Source: Paenibacillus ferrarius (GTDB taxonomy: Bacteria; Bacillota; Bacilli; Paenibacillales; NBRC-103111). From it: a stretch of DNA of 64,000 nt. Under the pieces are notes generated by a model that was given only the letters and a program-made list of their open reading frames with translations, made no database searches and was not told the DNA's origin. The position numbers were made by a program, and so were the translations under genes. Position 1 is the first letter of the stretch; each line of letters begins with the position of its first letter. Below, in pieces: positions 1 through 8,954 of the stretch. The DNA is taken from assembly GCF_002027705.1 (NCBI RefSeq), contig NZ_MBTG01000017.1:1-64000 (forward strand), given 5' to 3'.

Positions 1-60
1 ACACGGCAGACTGTAAATCTGCTCTCTCCGAGTTCGGTGGTTCGAATCCATCAGCCTCCA
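1..60 (+). tRNA. tRNA-Tyr (GTA), 5' end cut by window
   Basis: The anticodon loop reads ctGTAaa and is followed by a variable region, a GGTTCGAATCC-type T arm and the 3' acceptor strand ending at 60. The 5' acceptor and D arm lie outside the window. The 3' CCA is not encoded. It is the first visible member of a same-strand tRNA array. Confidence 0.85.
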
Positions 61-72
61 TTTACTTTTTCT

Positions 73-146
73 AGGGGCATAGTTTAAGGGTAGAACAAAG
101 GTCTCCAAAACCTTTGGTGTGGGTTCAATTCCTGCTGCCCCTGCCA
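73..146 (+). tRNA. tRNA-Trp (CCA anticodon)
   Basis: The acceptor strand AGGGGCA (73-79) pairs with TGCCCCT (136-142). The anticodon loop is tCCAaa and the T loop GGTTCAATTCC. G143 is the discriminator and CCA appears to be encoded at 144-146. Confidence 0.92.
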
Positions 147-169
147 AAAAAGTAAAAACTTAATATTGT

Positions 170-243
170 GGCGGTCGTGGCGAAGGGGTTAACGCACTGG
201 TTTGTGGATCCAGCATTCGCGGGTTCAAGTCCCGTCGTCCGCC
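170..243 (+). tRNA. tRNA-His (GTG)
   Basis: Anticodon loop ttGTGga. Acceptor GCGGTCG (171-177) pairs with CGTCCGC (236-242), and the extra 5' G at 170 typical of tRNA-His faces C243. CCA is not encoded in full. Confidence 0.92.
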
Positions 244-272
244 CATTATTACCTAATCAAGTATCAAGATAA

Positions 273-344
273 TGGGGATTAGCCAAGCGGTAAGGCAACG
301 GACTTTGACTCCGTCATGCCAAGGTTCAAATCCTTGATCCCCAG
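273..344 (+). tRNA. tRNA-Gln (TTG)
   Basis: Acceptor TGGGGAT (273-279) pairs with ATCCCCA (337-343). The anticodon loop is ctTTGac between ACGGA/TCCGT stems. The T loop is GGTTCAAATCC. CCA is not encoded. Confidence 0.92.
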
Positions 345-352
345 TTTTATAT

Positions 353-427
353 GCGGAAGTGGCTCAGCGGTAGAGCATCGCCTTGCCAAGGCGAGGGTCG
401 CGGGTTCGATCCCCGTCTTCCGCTCCA
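353..427 (+). tRNA. tRNA-Gly (GCC)
   Basis: Acceptor GCGGAAG (353-359) pairs with CTTCCGC (417-423). Anticodon loop ttGCCaa. T arm GGGTTCGATCCC. Discriminator T424, with CCA encoded at 425-427. Confidence 0.94.
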
Positions 428-437
428 TTATTACTAA

Positions 438-511
438 GGCGCCATAGCCAAGTGGTAAGGCAGAGCTCTGCAAAAGCTTTACCCCCAGTTCGAATCTGGG
501 TGGCGCCTCCA
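438..511 (+). tRNA. tRNA-Cys (GCA)
   Basis: Acceptor GGCGCCA (438-444) pairs with TGGCGCC (501-507). Anticodon loop ctGCAaa. T arm CAGTTCGAATCTG. CCA encoded at 509-511. Confidence 0.94.
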
Positions 512-524
512 CATTACTTTATAA

Positions 525-613
525 GCCGGAGTGGCGGAATCGGCAGACGCACAGGACTTAAAATCCTGCGGTAGGTGACTACCGTACCAGTTCAAGTCTG
601 GTCTTCGGCACCA
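525..613 (+). tRNA. tRNA-Leu (TAA)
   Basis: Type II tRNA with a long variable arm. Acceptor GCCGGAG (525-531) pairs with CTTCGGC (603-609). Anticodon loop ctTAAaa. Variable arm GGTAGGTGACTACC. CCA encoded at 611-613. Confidence 0.93.
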
Positions 614-631
614 TTGTTTTACAACGTATAT

Positions 632-710
632 GCCGGCATGGCGGAATGGCAGACGCGCTCGACTCAAAATCGAGTCCGAAAGGGTGGAGGTTCGAGTCCT
701 CTTGCCGGTA
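632..710 (+). tRNA. tRNA-Leu (CAA)
   Basis: Type II tRNA. Acceptor GCCGGCA (632-638) pairs with TGCCGGT (703-709). Anticodon loop ctCAAaa and a variable arm of about 11 nt. No CCA is encoded. Last gene of the array, directly before a terminator. Confidence 0.92.
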
Positions 711-714
711 TAGC

Positions 715-755
715 AAAAAAGCTTATGAAATCAATTGATTTCATAAGCTTTTTTA
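715..755 (+). terminator. Rho-independent terminator of the tRNA array
   Basis: A near-perfect inverted repeat: AAAAAAGCTTATGAAATC is mirrored by GATTTCATAAGCTTTTTT around an AATT centre. It works on paper in either direction and starts 5 nt after the last tRNA. Confidence 0.9.
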
Positions 756-837
756 TTTGTCTTGACGGCTGTCCATCACGAAGGTTACCCTAGAATTGGT
801 ATTCGGGGAAGATGTCACGTAAAGGATGCGATAGCGG

Positions 838-2631
838 TTGAACTGGAGAAAATCTCTGACTTTTAAATTTGTCGCCGGATTTGTGATCATTATTTCTCCA
901 CTTATTCTTTTCTTGTACTATAATAACCTATACGCGATTAGTGTCGTGAGGGAACAAGTCTCAGGAGCTAACCGAAACCTGTTGGCGGATTATGTGAAGC
1001 AAGTGGATAAGCAGATGAAAGAAATCAACAATTACTTGAATTTGGTCAATGATCGCGAACCCGACGTGAATCTCTTGAATTTCATGGAATATGGTACGGA
1101 CGATTATATGCTGACGAAGCAAAAGATTTTTACGCGGTTTCAGGTGGATTTGGGATACTTCCAGGTGATCGACACCATTTTTCTATATAATATCAAGGAT
1201 AAAGATATTGTTCTGAATACACGATCCGACTACTACTTAAATGAGAAAGTGATCGCGGATTACATAGATCAACATCCCAAAGATGACGAGATGCAGAAGA
1301 TTGGGTCTTGGCAGCTCATTAAGGTGGGCGATGAGACCGCTTTCCTCAAACTAATTAGAAACAATAATTTAGTGGTTGGCTGTTGGATTAAGGCGAACAC
1401 GGTGGCCGAGCCTTTGAAGTTCCTGGACGCAGAGAACGGCGGCGGCGGGGCTGCGCTGGTGAGTATGGAAGGCGAAGTGGCATCAGAAACCAAATTGACG
1501 GAGCAGCAAATTGCGTTGGCAGCCAACGTGCCGGAGCAGCAAGATAAGCCGTATCAATCTGTAACCGATTACACGAAGGAGCTTTCGTATTTGCTTGTTG
1601 CTATTCCTGCAACGATGGTTCCTATCAAGTATGTTGTTCTGATTCCGGAAGCCAGTATGCTGAAGAATTTGCCCTTTTTTCGGCTGGCGATATATATTAT
1701 TCCACTTGGCGGGCTGCTGATTTTATCCTTTTACTTCATCTTCGTTAGAAAAGTATTGCTCACACCGATGAAGAAGCTCATCCGCGGGATGCAGCGGATT
1801 ACGAGAGGGGATTGGGATGTTCAACTCGAACAGGACAATACGACGGAGTTCGCTTTCGTGATACGTACATTCAATAACATGGTCGGAGAAATTTCCAATT
1901 TGAAAATCGACGTCTATGAGCAGCAGCTGCTTACGAAGGAAGCCGAATTTAAACATTTGCAGGTGCAGATTAAACCGCATTTCTATTTGAATTCTTTGAA
2001 CATTATTACAAGCCTCGCGGCAACAAAACAATACGAAATCATCCAGAAAATGGCCCGGTATTTGGCTGAATATTTCCGATTTAATATCTCAACATCAAGA
2101 CGAACAGTGACCATAGAAGCAGAGCTTAAGCATATTCAGAATTACTTGGAGATTCAGAAGCTGCGCTTCCCAGGCAAGTTGAGCTATGAAATCAGCCTTC
2201 CAGAGGAGCTCGCGCATTGCTCGATGCTGCCGCTTACGATCCAAACGCTGGTAGAGAATTCGATTATTCATGGCTTTATGAATCGGCGTGAGCTTTTTAC
2301 GATCAAGATTGAAGTGAGAGAAAGCCGAGCAGTTAAAGAAGGGATTGAAGAAAAGACGGTTTGGGTGCAAGTGGCTGATAATGGCGTTGGTTTTAAGCAG
2401 GAGATCCTTGAGAAGCTGCAAATGAATCGCTGGCACGAACATTCAGGTGAAAATGGACATCTTGGTCTTCATAATGTGTTATTAAGGCTGCAGATGCGTT
2501 ATGGCGATCGCGCGCAATTGTTATTCTGTAATCAGACTGACAAAGGTGCTGTTGTACAAATCGGCATTCCCGCAATCTACTTGGAAGATGAGGCTGAGGA
2601 AAACGATGACATATCAGATTATGGTCGTTGA
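838..2631 (+). CDS. YesM-type sensor histidine kinase
   Basis: Membrane sensor kinase of the YesM/LytS class, expected to phosphorylate the response regulator encoded next. Two hydrophobic helices (residues about 10-30 and 285-305) bracket a roughly 250-residue extracellular sensor region. A HAMP linker follows, then a His_kinase domain with the phospho-acceptor motif QIKPHFYLNSLN (His near residue 380) and an ATPase with ADNGVGF. The start is TTG at 838, with AAAGGA about 12 nt upstream; the nearby ATG at 826 runs straight into a stop. Its 3' end overlaps the regulator gene by 26 bp. Position next to LplB/LplC/LplA-type transport genes suggests it senses an extracellular carbohydrate; the ligand is not known. 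Confidence 0.93.
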   Translation: MNWRKSLTFKFVAGFVIIISPLILFLYYNNLYAISVVREQVSGANRNLLADYVKQVDKQMKEINNYLNLVNDREPDVNLLNFMEYGTDDYMLTKQKIFTRFQVDLGYFQVIDTIFLYNIKDKDIVLNTRSDYYLNEKVIADYIDQHPKDDEMQKIGSWQLIKVGDETAFLKLIRNNNLVVGCWIKANTVAEPLKFLDAENGGGGAALVSMEGEVASETKLTEQQIALAANVPEQQDKPYQSVTDYTKELSYLLVAIPATMVPIKYVVLIPEASMLKNLPFFRLAIYIIPLGGLLILSFYFIFVRKVLLTPMKKLIRGMQRITRGDWDVQLEQDNTTEFAFVIRTFNNMVGEISNLKIDVYEQQLLTKEAEFKHLQVQIKPHFYLNSLNIITSLAATKQYEIIQKMARYLAEYFRFNISTSRRTVTIEAELKHIQNYLEIQKLRFPGKLSYEISLPEELAHCSMLPLTIQTLVENSIIHGFMNRRELFTIKIEVRESRAVKEGIEEKTVWVQVADNGVGFKQEILEKLQMNRWHEHSGENGHLGLHNVLLRLQMRYGDRAQLLFCNQTDKGAVVQIGIPAIYLEDEAEENDDISDYGR

Positions 2632-4222
2632 TGATGAGTTTTATGCGGTTCAAGGCGTGACGCAAGGGATTGAATGGGCGAATCTAGGGATTGAGCAGGT
2701 GTATGAGGCCTACGATGCTGAAGAAGCGAAGGAAAGGCTCCTACAGTCTCATATTGATGTCATGATTTGTGATATTGAGATGCCGAATATGAATGGGCTT
2801 GAGCTGCTTAAATGGGCAAAGGAGCATTCACCGTGGACGGAGACGATTTTCCTGACGGGGCATGCTGATTTCTCGTATACGCGAACGGCGCTGCAATCGG
2901 GGTCTTTTGACTACATGCTGAAACCCTTTGATTATGATGAGCTGCTGGTTGTTGTAGGGCAGGCGCTGAAGAAGATTCAGGAATCAAGGGAGGCGCAAAG
3001 CTTCCATGAGGTTCAGCAGAGATATTACTCCCTGTTCCAAACACATAAACCGCTGCTGGAGGAAAAGTTTTGGCAGGATCTTTTGGCGAGGCGGATACCG
3101 CCATCCCGCTCATCGTTAGAGTCGCTCATTGCTTTGTATGAGCTGGGCTTTTCGCCGGAGAGCTGTGTACTGCCTGTGCTGATCTCGGTGGAGCTGTGGA
3201 AAAAGGAGTTAAGCGCACGCGACGAAGATATTATGGAATATGCGCTTCGCAATGCCGCAGAGGAACTGATCTTGGCCAGCGAGGACGGTGCAGTTCTGCA
3301 AGACCGCAGTGGGAATAACTTGGTGCTGTTCTACCTGCCACCGGAGCCATCTTACAATATGAGCAGTCTCGCGCAGCGCTGCGAGCATTATATTCGTTCC
3401 TGCAACGAATATTTCTTTTGCGATTTGAGCTGCTACATGGGGGAAGCGACTGAATTTGGCAGCTTCTTGGAGATGTATGTGCAGCTGCTTGAAGCAGAAC
3501 GAAGCAACGTTACCCAGTCCAATCGTGTTATCCCCTTAGACGAGCATCGGGAGTCGTCCGGACAGGCGCTTTTGATACCTTGGGTGTCAGGTATATCGGT
3601 CTTATTCGATTTGGGCAGCAGGGAAGATGTGAAGCGTAAGCTGGATGACATTTTTGCCATGCTGGAGGCAGAGCCAAGTTTAATGATTGAGACGCTGGAA
3701 TCTTCGTATCATGCTTTGCTGCATATGGTGTTTCAAGTGTTTCATAAACGTGGTTTCACCTTGCAGGATGTATTTGCGCCACGCGATCTGTCCGACAGTT
3801 CCTCGGCAACACGCTCCCTGCTCCAGTTCAAGGCATGGTGTTACCGCATTATTTTGAATGGAATGGACTTTATCCTGCATAATGAAAAAGGCGAGGCGTC
3901 CGTCATCCACAAGATTTCCTCTTATATTGATGAGCATTTGCGAGAGGATATAACAAGGGAACAAATCGCGGAGTATGTTCATTTTAACCCGGCCTATTTA
4001 TCACGCTTATTTAAAAAAGAGACGGGGAGCTCCCTGACCGATTATATTTTGGCCAAACGCATGGAGAAGTCCAAAGATTTGCTTGCTTCCTCCCAGCTCA
4101 AAATAGGGGATATTGCAGAAATTGTCGGGTATGAGAACATCCCTTATTTCACGAAAATGTTTAAAAAGTCAACTGGGCGCACGCCAAGAGAGTATCGCAA
4201 AGAACAAACAGCCTCCATATGA
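2606..4222 (+). CDS. YesN-type response regulator with AraC DNA-binding domain
   Basis: Receiver domain at residues 1-120 with acidic pocket D9-D10 and phospho-acceptor D56 (in MICDIEMP). A long unassigned middle region follows, then a C-terminal AraC-type double helix-turn-helix at about residues 430-535 (motifs YLSRLFKK and YFTKMFKK). The reading frame stays open back to 2501, but ATG at 2606 is preferred: it begins the canonical receiver fold and has TGAGGA about 7 nt upstream inside the kinase gene. Length 538 aa is normal for YesN proteins. The 26-bp overlap implies translational coupling with the kinase. It probably activates the sugar transporter that follows. Confidence 0.93.
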   Translation: MTYQIMVVDDEFYAVQGVTQGIEWANLGIEQVYEAYDAEEAKERLLQSHIDVMICDIEMPNMNGLELLKWAKEHSPWTETIFLTGHADFSYTRTALQSGSFDYMLKPFDYDELLVVVGQALKKIQESREAQSFHEVQQRYYSLFQTHKPLLEEKFWQDLLARRIPPSRSSLESLIALYELGFSPESCVLPVLISVELWKKELSARDEDIMEYALRNAAEELILASEDGAVLQDRSGNNLVLFYLPPEPSYNMSSLAQRCEHYIRSCNEYFFCDLSCYMGEATEFGSFLEMYVQLLEAERSNVTQSNRVIPLDEHRESSGQALLIPWVSGISVLFDLGSREDVKRKLDDIFAMLEAEPSLMIETLESSYHALLHMVFQVFHKRGFTLQDVFAPRDLSDSSSATRSLLQFKAWCYRIILNGMDFILHNEKGEASVIHKISSYIDEHLREDITREQIAEYVHFNPAYLSRLFKKETGSSLTDYILAKRMEKSKDLLASSQLKIGDIAEIVGYENIPYFTKMFKKSTGRTPREYRKEQTASI

Positions 4223-4227
4223 ACGGT

Positions 4228-4260
4228 GAGCCATTTCTAATTGAGATGGCTCTTTATTTT
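4228..4260 (+). terminator. Terminator after the yesMN-like pair
   Basis: GAGCCATTTC/GAGATGGCTC stem followed by TTTATTTT, 5 nt after the regulator stop. It separates the regulatory pair from the transporter genes, so these probably have their own promoter in 4261-4413, where a TATAAT hexamer lies at 4350-4355 without a convincing -35. Confidence 0.75.
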
Positions 4261-4413
4261 GCACAAAAGGAAGATGCAGGAAGAGAAAAGTAACAAAAGT
4301 AGCAGAAATGAGGTCACAATCGGGTATAGAGTGGAACTACATTCGCTTCTATAATGAAGACATAAGAGAGAGAACACACACATACGAACTCAGAGCAGAT
4401 AGGGGGAAGATCA

Positions 4414-5388
4414 ATGAGCAAAGCAGTAGCAGGGCAATCAGCTGCCAAGATCAGTGATCCACATGAAGTCAAACTGAAGAAAATTAGCTACTTTTCGCAA
4501 AAGAAGGCCCTGTATTTCATGCTTTTACCAGGTGTGTTTTATTTATTACTGAACAATTACTTGCCGATGTTTGGCATTATCATCGCTTTTAAGAAAATCA
4601 ACTATACCGATGGTATTTTGGGAAGTCCTTGGGCAGGACTGGAGAATTTCAAATATTTGTTCGCCACCGCGGATGCTTGGACGATTACACGAAATACCTT
4701 GTTGTACAACGGCGTGTTCATCATACTCAATCTTGTTTTCGGTGTTGCCATTGCCATTTTATTAAACGAAGTGAAGCAAAAGCTGTTGTCTAAATTCTAT
4801 CAATCGGTTGTCTTTCTCCCTTACTTCTTATCCATGGTCGTTGTTGGTTATGTAGTGCTGGGATTCCTCAGTATGGAAACAGGATTTATTAATAAATCCA
4901 TTCTGGAGCCGCTTGGCTTCGAGGGGATTGACTGGTACTCCGAATCGAGTTACTGGACGCTCATTCTTCCTATCGTGAACACGTGGAAATATGTCGGGTA
5001 CTCGTCGGTGATCTACTTGGCGGCAATCGTCGGTTTTGACCAAGAGCTATATGAAGCGGCTACGCTTGATGGCGCCAGTAAAATGCAGCAATTCCGGTAC
5101 ATCACGATCCCGCTTTTGTATCCCTTAATCATCATTACTACGCTGCTGGCTATAGGCCGGATCTTCTACTCGGACTTTGGACTTTTCTATCAGGTACCCT
5201 TGAACTCAGGTACGCTATTCCCAACAACAAACGTTATCGACACTTACGTCTATCGGACGTTCCTCATTAACGGTGACATCGGAATGTCGTCGGCAGCTGG
5301 ATTGTATCAAGCGATCGTTGGTTTTGTACTCATCCTTGCCAGCAATATGCTCGTCCGAAGAGTCAGCAAAGAAAATGCCTTATTTTAA
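4414..5388 (+). CDS. ABC transporter permease, LplB-like
   Basis: Inner-membrane permease of the CUT1 carbohydrate ABC family (polysaccharide/oligosaccharide type, LplB/YtcP relatives). The 324-aa protein has about six hydrophobic segments and the EAA-loop signature EAATLDGASKMQQF near residue 212, where the shared ATPase docks. No ATPase gene is present here. Systems of this family are known to borrow a common MsmX-like ATPase, and I infer the same. The start ATG follows AGGGGGAAGATCA. It forms one unit with the second permease (35-bp gap) and the binding protein. Confidence 0.93.
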   Translation: MSKAVAGQSAAKISDPHEVKLKKISYFSQKKALYFMLLPGVFYLLLNNYLPMFGIIIAFKKINYTDGILGSPWAGLENFKYLFATADAWTITRNTLLYNGVFIILNLVFGVAIAILLNEVKQKLLSKFYQSVVFLPYFLSMVVVGYVVLGFLSMETGFINKSILEPLGFEGIDWYSESSYWTLILPIVNTWKYVGYSSVIYLAAIVGFDQELYEAATLDGASKMQQFRYITIPLLYPLIIITTLLAIGRIFYSDFGLFYQVPLNSGTLFPTTNVIDTYVYRTFLINGDIGMSSAAGLYQAIVGFVLILASNMLVRRVSKENALF

Positions 5389-5423
5389 ACCACATATGAG
5401 GTTAGTTCTAGGAGGTTAACAAG

Positions 5424-6335
5424 ATGTCACAAGCATCTGCGCAACATAAAAAAACTAGCGGACTCGAGATATTCGTCCACATTCTCTTTATTGTCATCTC
5501 CATTCTGTGCATCGCGCCGCTTATCTTGGTGATATCGGTCTCGTTCTCAGATGAAACGTCCATTATTGCCAATGGATTCAAGTTCTACCCCGAAGTATTC
5601 AGTCTAAAAGCTTATGAAATCCTATTTAAGGATTTTGAGCAGATTCTGCGCTCCTATGGCATTTCGTTATTCGTAACGATTGTTGGATCTATCCTCAGCT
5701 TGCTCTTAATTGCGCTTTACGCCTATCCGTTATCCAGGGAGGATTTGAAATATCGGAATGCTTTTGCTTTCTTCATCTTCTTCACGATGTTGTTCAATGG
5801 CGGATTGGTACCGTGGTATCTCGTTTACGTGAATATCCTCCATCTTAAGAATACCGTGTGGTCGTTGATTTTACCGCTTCTAATGACACCATTTTTCGTC
5901 ATTGTGATGCGCACCTTTTTTGCAACGACGATCCCCACCGCTTTGCTCGAATCCGCCAAAATTGATGGTGCGAGCGAGTTGAAGACATTTATTAGAATCG
6001 TTCTTCCGCTGTCCTTGCCGGTTCTGGGAACGATCGCCTTATTCAATACGGTGAATTACTGGAATGATTGGTTTCTCAGCTTGGTGTTTATCAGTGACAG
6101 CCATAACATCAGCTTGCAATATTTAATGTACAAAACGCTGCTGAACATCCAGTACATTACTTCAAACTCTGCTGTTCTAAATGGGATCTCAAGCGGAGGC
6201 GGCCAAATTGATTTGCCTTCCCGAACGCTTCAAATGGCTATGGCCGTTGTTGGTATTGGACCCGTTGTTATTGCTTATCCCTTCTTCCAACGATACTTCG
6301 TAAGAGGACTAACGATTGGCGCTGTAAAAGGCTAG
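5424..6335 (+). CDS. ABC transporter permease, YtcP/LplC-like
   Basis: Second CUT1 permease subunit, 303 aa, with about six membrane helices and the EAA-type loop ESAKIDGASELKTF near residue 178. The start ATG is preceded by AGGAGGTTAACAAG. It should form a heterodimeric channel with the preceding LplB-like protein. Specificity cannot be read from sequence; relatives transport oligo- or uronate sugars. Confidence 0.93.
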   Translation: MSQASAQHKKTSGLEIFVHILFIVISILCIAPLILVISVSFSDETSIIANGFKFYPEVFSLKAYEILFKDFEQILRSYGISLFVTIVGSILSLLLIALYAYPLSREDLKYRNAFAFFIFFTMLFNGGLVPWYLVYVNILHLKNTVWSLILPLLMTPFFVIVMRTFFATTIPTALLESAKIDGASELKTFIRIVLPLSLPVLGTIALFNTVNYWNDWFLSLVFISDSHNISLQYLMYKTLLNIQYITSNSAVLNGISSGGGQIDLPSRTLQMAMAVVGIGPVVIAYPFFQRYFVRGLTIGAVKG

Positions 6336-6357
6336 CCCCGGGCGCCCCCCGGTTACG
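6336..6357 (+). other. GC-rich hairpin between permease and binding-protein genes
   Basis: A short CCGGG/CCCGG inverted repeat lies immediately after the permease stop in an otherwise AT-rich 71-bp gap. It lacks a T-run, so it is not a clear terminator. Such intercistronic hairpins can stabilise or segment mRNA and would fit the usual excess of binding protein over permease. Functional role is inference. Confidence 0.35.
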
Positions 6358-6406
6358 ATAAAGGTTAGTATTCATTTATAAAAACATATCTTAGGAGGGT
6401 TACTAA

Positions 6407-7975
6407 ATGAAGACAATGAACAAAACAATGCTAACGACGCTTTCAGGCATGATGGCCATTAGCATGGTTCTAGCCGGATGCGCCAAATCGAATACTACAG
6501 AAACGACAGCAGCGCCTGCGGCAACAGCAGCAGCAACGGCTGCGGCTGCAGCCACACCTGAAGCTAAGCCAAGCGCCAAAACAGAGCTGGTCACTTTGTA
6601 TTATCCTGGCGCTGAACAGAAAGACGTCAAATCCGTCGAAGAAGAAGCGAATAAATATTTGAAAGATAAACTCAATGCAACGATCAAAATCAATGCGATT
6701 GATTTCGGCCAATGGAACGATAAATTGAACTTGATGATTGCTTCCGGGGAAGAAGCGGATATTATTTTCACAGCAGCATGGCAAAACTATACCGTGAACG
6801 TGGCCAAAGGCGCATTCCTGCCCCTGAATGATCTGTTGGCAAAGAACGGTCAGGATATCGTGAAAAACCTCGACCCAGCTTTCCTCGAAGGCTCCAAAGT
6901 TAACGGCAAAAACTACGGAATACCAACAAACAAAGAACTTGCAGCTACACGTGGCGTGCTTTTGCGCAAAGATCTTGTTGATAAATACAAAATGGATCTG
7001 ACGAACGTTAAAACGTGGAAGGACCTTGAGCCGCTTTTGAAAACGGTGAAAGACAAAGAGCCGGGCATTACACCATGGTTTATTGCTAATCAAGGAAACG
7101 GCGGCAGCAGCGGCATACTGGATAACCTGGATTGGGATTATCTCGGCGATGCTTCCGTGCCAGGTGTCATTTCCAAAACGGGCAAAGATACCAAGGTACT
7201 TAATGCGCTTGAAACGCCGGAATACAAAGAAGCGGCCAAGCTGATCCGGTCCTATTATAAAGCAGGCTATATCAACAAAGATGCCGCCACAACAACGGTG
7301 TTCCCCAAAGACCAGGCGAAGGCTGGCAAAGTGTTCATGTGGACAGATGGACTGAAGCCAGGCAAAGATGCAGAAACAGAAGGTTATGTAGGCTTTAAGT
7401 TAACCCAGCTCGATTTGACTGTTCCTACCATTTCAACAGGGGATGCATCCGGGGCCATGCTGGCGATTTCCAAGACATCCAAGCATCCTGATCTGGCTAT
7501 GAAAGTGATTAACCTTCTGCACTCGGATAAAACGTTCAATAACTTGATTAATTTCGGTATTGAGGGTAAACATTATGTGAAAAAATCAGATACGATTATT
7601 GATCTGCCTGCCGGCAAAACGGCGCAAGATACAGGCTATAACCCAGGCGCTCAATGGGAGCTTGGCAACCAGTTCTTGAACTATCTATGGACCAATGAAG
7701 ATCCGAATAAATGGCAAAAATTTAAGGATTTTAACGCAAAAGGGGTAAAATCTCCTGCACTTGGCTTTGCTTTCAACAGTGAACCGGTCAAAAATGAAAT
7801 CGCAGCTTGCGCTAACATCGCCAACCAATATGGTCCGGCATTGTCAGCAGGCACCGTCGATCCGGATGAAGTCATTCCCAAATTCCTCGAGAAATTGAAA
7901 GCCGCAGGTGTGGACAAAATTATCGCGGAAAAACAAAAGCAGCTGGACGCTTTTCTCGCAGCATCGAAAAAGTAA
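6407..7975 (+). CDS. Extracellular solute-binding lipoprotein (ABC, LplA/YtcQ-like)
   Basis: Substrate-binding component of the transporter. It has a lipoprotein signal peptide (residues 1-25) with lipobox MVLAGC, so the mature protein starts with a diacylglyceryl-modified cysteine. An Ala/Thr-rich low-complexity linker (about residues 29-52, AATAAATAAAA-like) follows, and then a family 1 extracellular binding fold. At 522 aa it is the usual size for LplA-like proteins. Start ATG 6407 with AGGAGGG at 6393. Together with the YesMN pair this completes a sensor-regulator-transporter module. Confidence 0.94.
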   Translation: MKTMNKTMLTTLSGMMAISMVLAGCAKSNTTETTAAPAATAAATAAAAATPEAKPSAKTELVTLYYPGAEQKDVKSVEEEANKYLKDKLNATIKINAIDFGQWNDKLNLMIASGEEADIIFTAAWQNYTVNVAKGAFLPLNDLLAKNGQDIVKNLDPAFLEGSKVNGKNYGIPTNKELAATRGVLLRKDLVDKYKMDLTNVKTWKDLEPLLKTVKDKEPGITPWFIANQGNGGSSGILDNLDWDYLGDASVPGVISKTGKDTKVLNALETPEYKEAAKLIRSYYKAGYINKDAATTTVFPKDQAKAGKVFMWTDGLKPGKDAETEGYVGFKLTQLDLTVPTISTGDASGAMLAISKTSKHPDLAMKVINLLHSDKTFNNLINFGIEGKHYVKKSDTIIDLPAGKTAQDTGYNPGAQWELGNQFLNYLWTNEDPNKWQKFKDFNAKGVKSPALGFAFNSEPVKNEIAACANIANQYGPALSAGTVDPDEVIPKFLEKLKAAGVDKIIAEKQKQLDAFLAASKK

Positions 7976-7982
7976 CTTTATG

Positions 7983-8025
7983 AATCAGGAGCCAGGTTCA
8001 AATGAACCTCGGCTCCTGATTTTTT
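7983..8025 (+). terminator. Terminator after the binding-protein gene
   Basis: AATCAGGAGCC ... GGCTCCTGATT with an inner GGTTC/GAACC extension and a TTTTTT tail; starts 8 nt after the stop codon. Confidence 0.9.
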
Positions 8026-8031
8026 GGGCAT

Positions 8032-8067
8032 AAGGCCTGCGAATTGTTTAGGCAGCAGCCTTTTTTT
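8032..8067 (+). terminator. Second, bulged terminator-like hairpin
   Basis: AAGGC-CTGC / GCAG-CA-GCCTT followed by TTTTTTT. It may be a back-up to the stronger terminator just upstream. A GGCAGCAGCCTT motif from this stem recurs at about 8096, directly before the methyltransferase gene. Confidence 0.45.
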
Positions 8068-8111
8068 CGAAATTAACTCTGGAATCTGAACAAGAGGCAG
8101 CAGCCTTCCAT

Positions 8112-8882
8112 ATGGTAGAAAAGAGAATGAGATGCCATTATGGAGGTGCAAGTGCTATCGAATACCTGGATATGTTAGCTAAGCTTGGGGTGGGAAATGC
8201 ACATCCCGGGGGGTTCGGAGAGACGATTGAACAATTGAAGAAGTACCCGATAGAAAAAGGGAAACGTGTGCTGGAAGTTGGCTGTGGGACTGGAAGGACG
8301 GCATGTTATCTTGCTGAGCAGGGCTGTGAGGTAACAGCCATTGATATTCGCCCGGAAATGATTGCGAAAGCGAATATCAGAGCTGAAAAACAAGGGATAC
8401 AGGTTCGGTTTCAAGTAGGTGACGTCTGCGACTTGCCTTTTGAAGACCATTCATTCGATGTGGTTATGGTGGAGTCGGTAACGAACTTCGCGGAAGCGCA
8501 GAAAGCTGTATGCGAGTACTACAGGGTGTTGAAATCGGGAGGCAAACTTTACGATCGCGAGGTTATTCGGGTCAAGAATATGTCAGCGGGCGTGCACCGT
8601 GCGCTTTGCAGCTTCTATGGCGTAAGTAAAATCTACAGCATGGAAGAGTGGCGGGAGTTGTTGGAAAAGGGGAAGTTCAGCCCAGTGGAATTTTCAGGAA
8701 TCCATCCCTTCCCGTTGACGATGTTCGAAGATCAGGTACAGCACCCCGACCCTGTTCACTTGTCAGATAAGCAATCTTTTATGGACCCAAGGATATGGCA
8801 GCTTACGGCGAGATACGATGAGCTTGTCAGTAAGTATCACCCTTATATGGGTTACACACTTATGATAGGTTCGAAGGAATAA
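8112..8882 (+). CDS. Class I SAM-dependent methyltransferase
   Basis: 256-aa Methyltransf_11/25-type enzyme. Motif I VLEVGCGTGRTACYLA (about residues 53-68) binds S-adenosylmethionine, and IDIRPEMI and VGDVCDLPFEDHSFDVVM match the following acidic and post-motifs. Substrate unknown. The start is uncertain: ATG 8112 has only a weak GAGGCAGC upstream, and ATG 8127 is an alternative 5 codons in. It stands alone after two terminators. No partner gene points to a pathway; relatives include ubiquinone/menaquinone-type and small-molecule methyltransferases. Confidence 0.85.
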   Translation: MVEKRMRCHYGGASAIEYLDMLAKLGVGNAHPGGFGETIEQLKKYPIEKGKRVLEVGCGTGRTACYLAEQGCEVTAIDIRPEMIAKANIRAEKQGIQVRFQVGDVCDLPFEDHSFDVVMVESVTNFAEAQKAVCEYYRVLKSGGKLYDREVIRVKNMSAGVHRALCSFYGVSKIYSMEEWRELLEKGKFSPVEFSGIHPFPLTMFEDQVQHPDPVHLSDKQSFMDPRIWQLTARYDELVSKYHPYMGYTLMIGSKE

Positions 8883-8954
8883 GGGAAGGCGAGGAAGGAT
8901 TTTGGCTCCCGATGGCGAAATAGATGAGAAAGATTATCATTGGGGGCTGTTTCT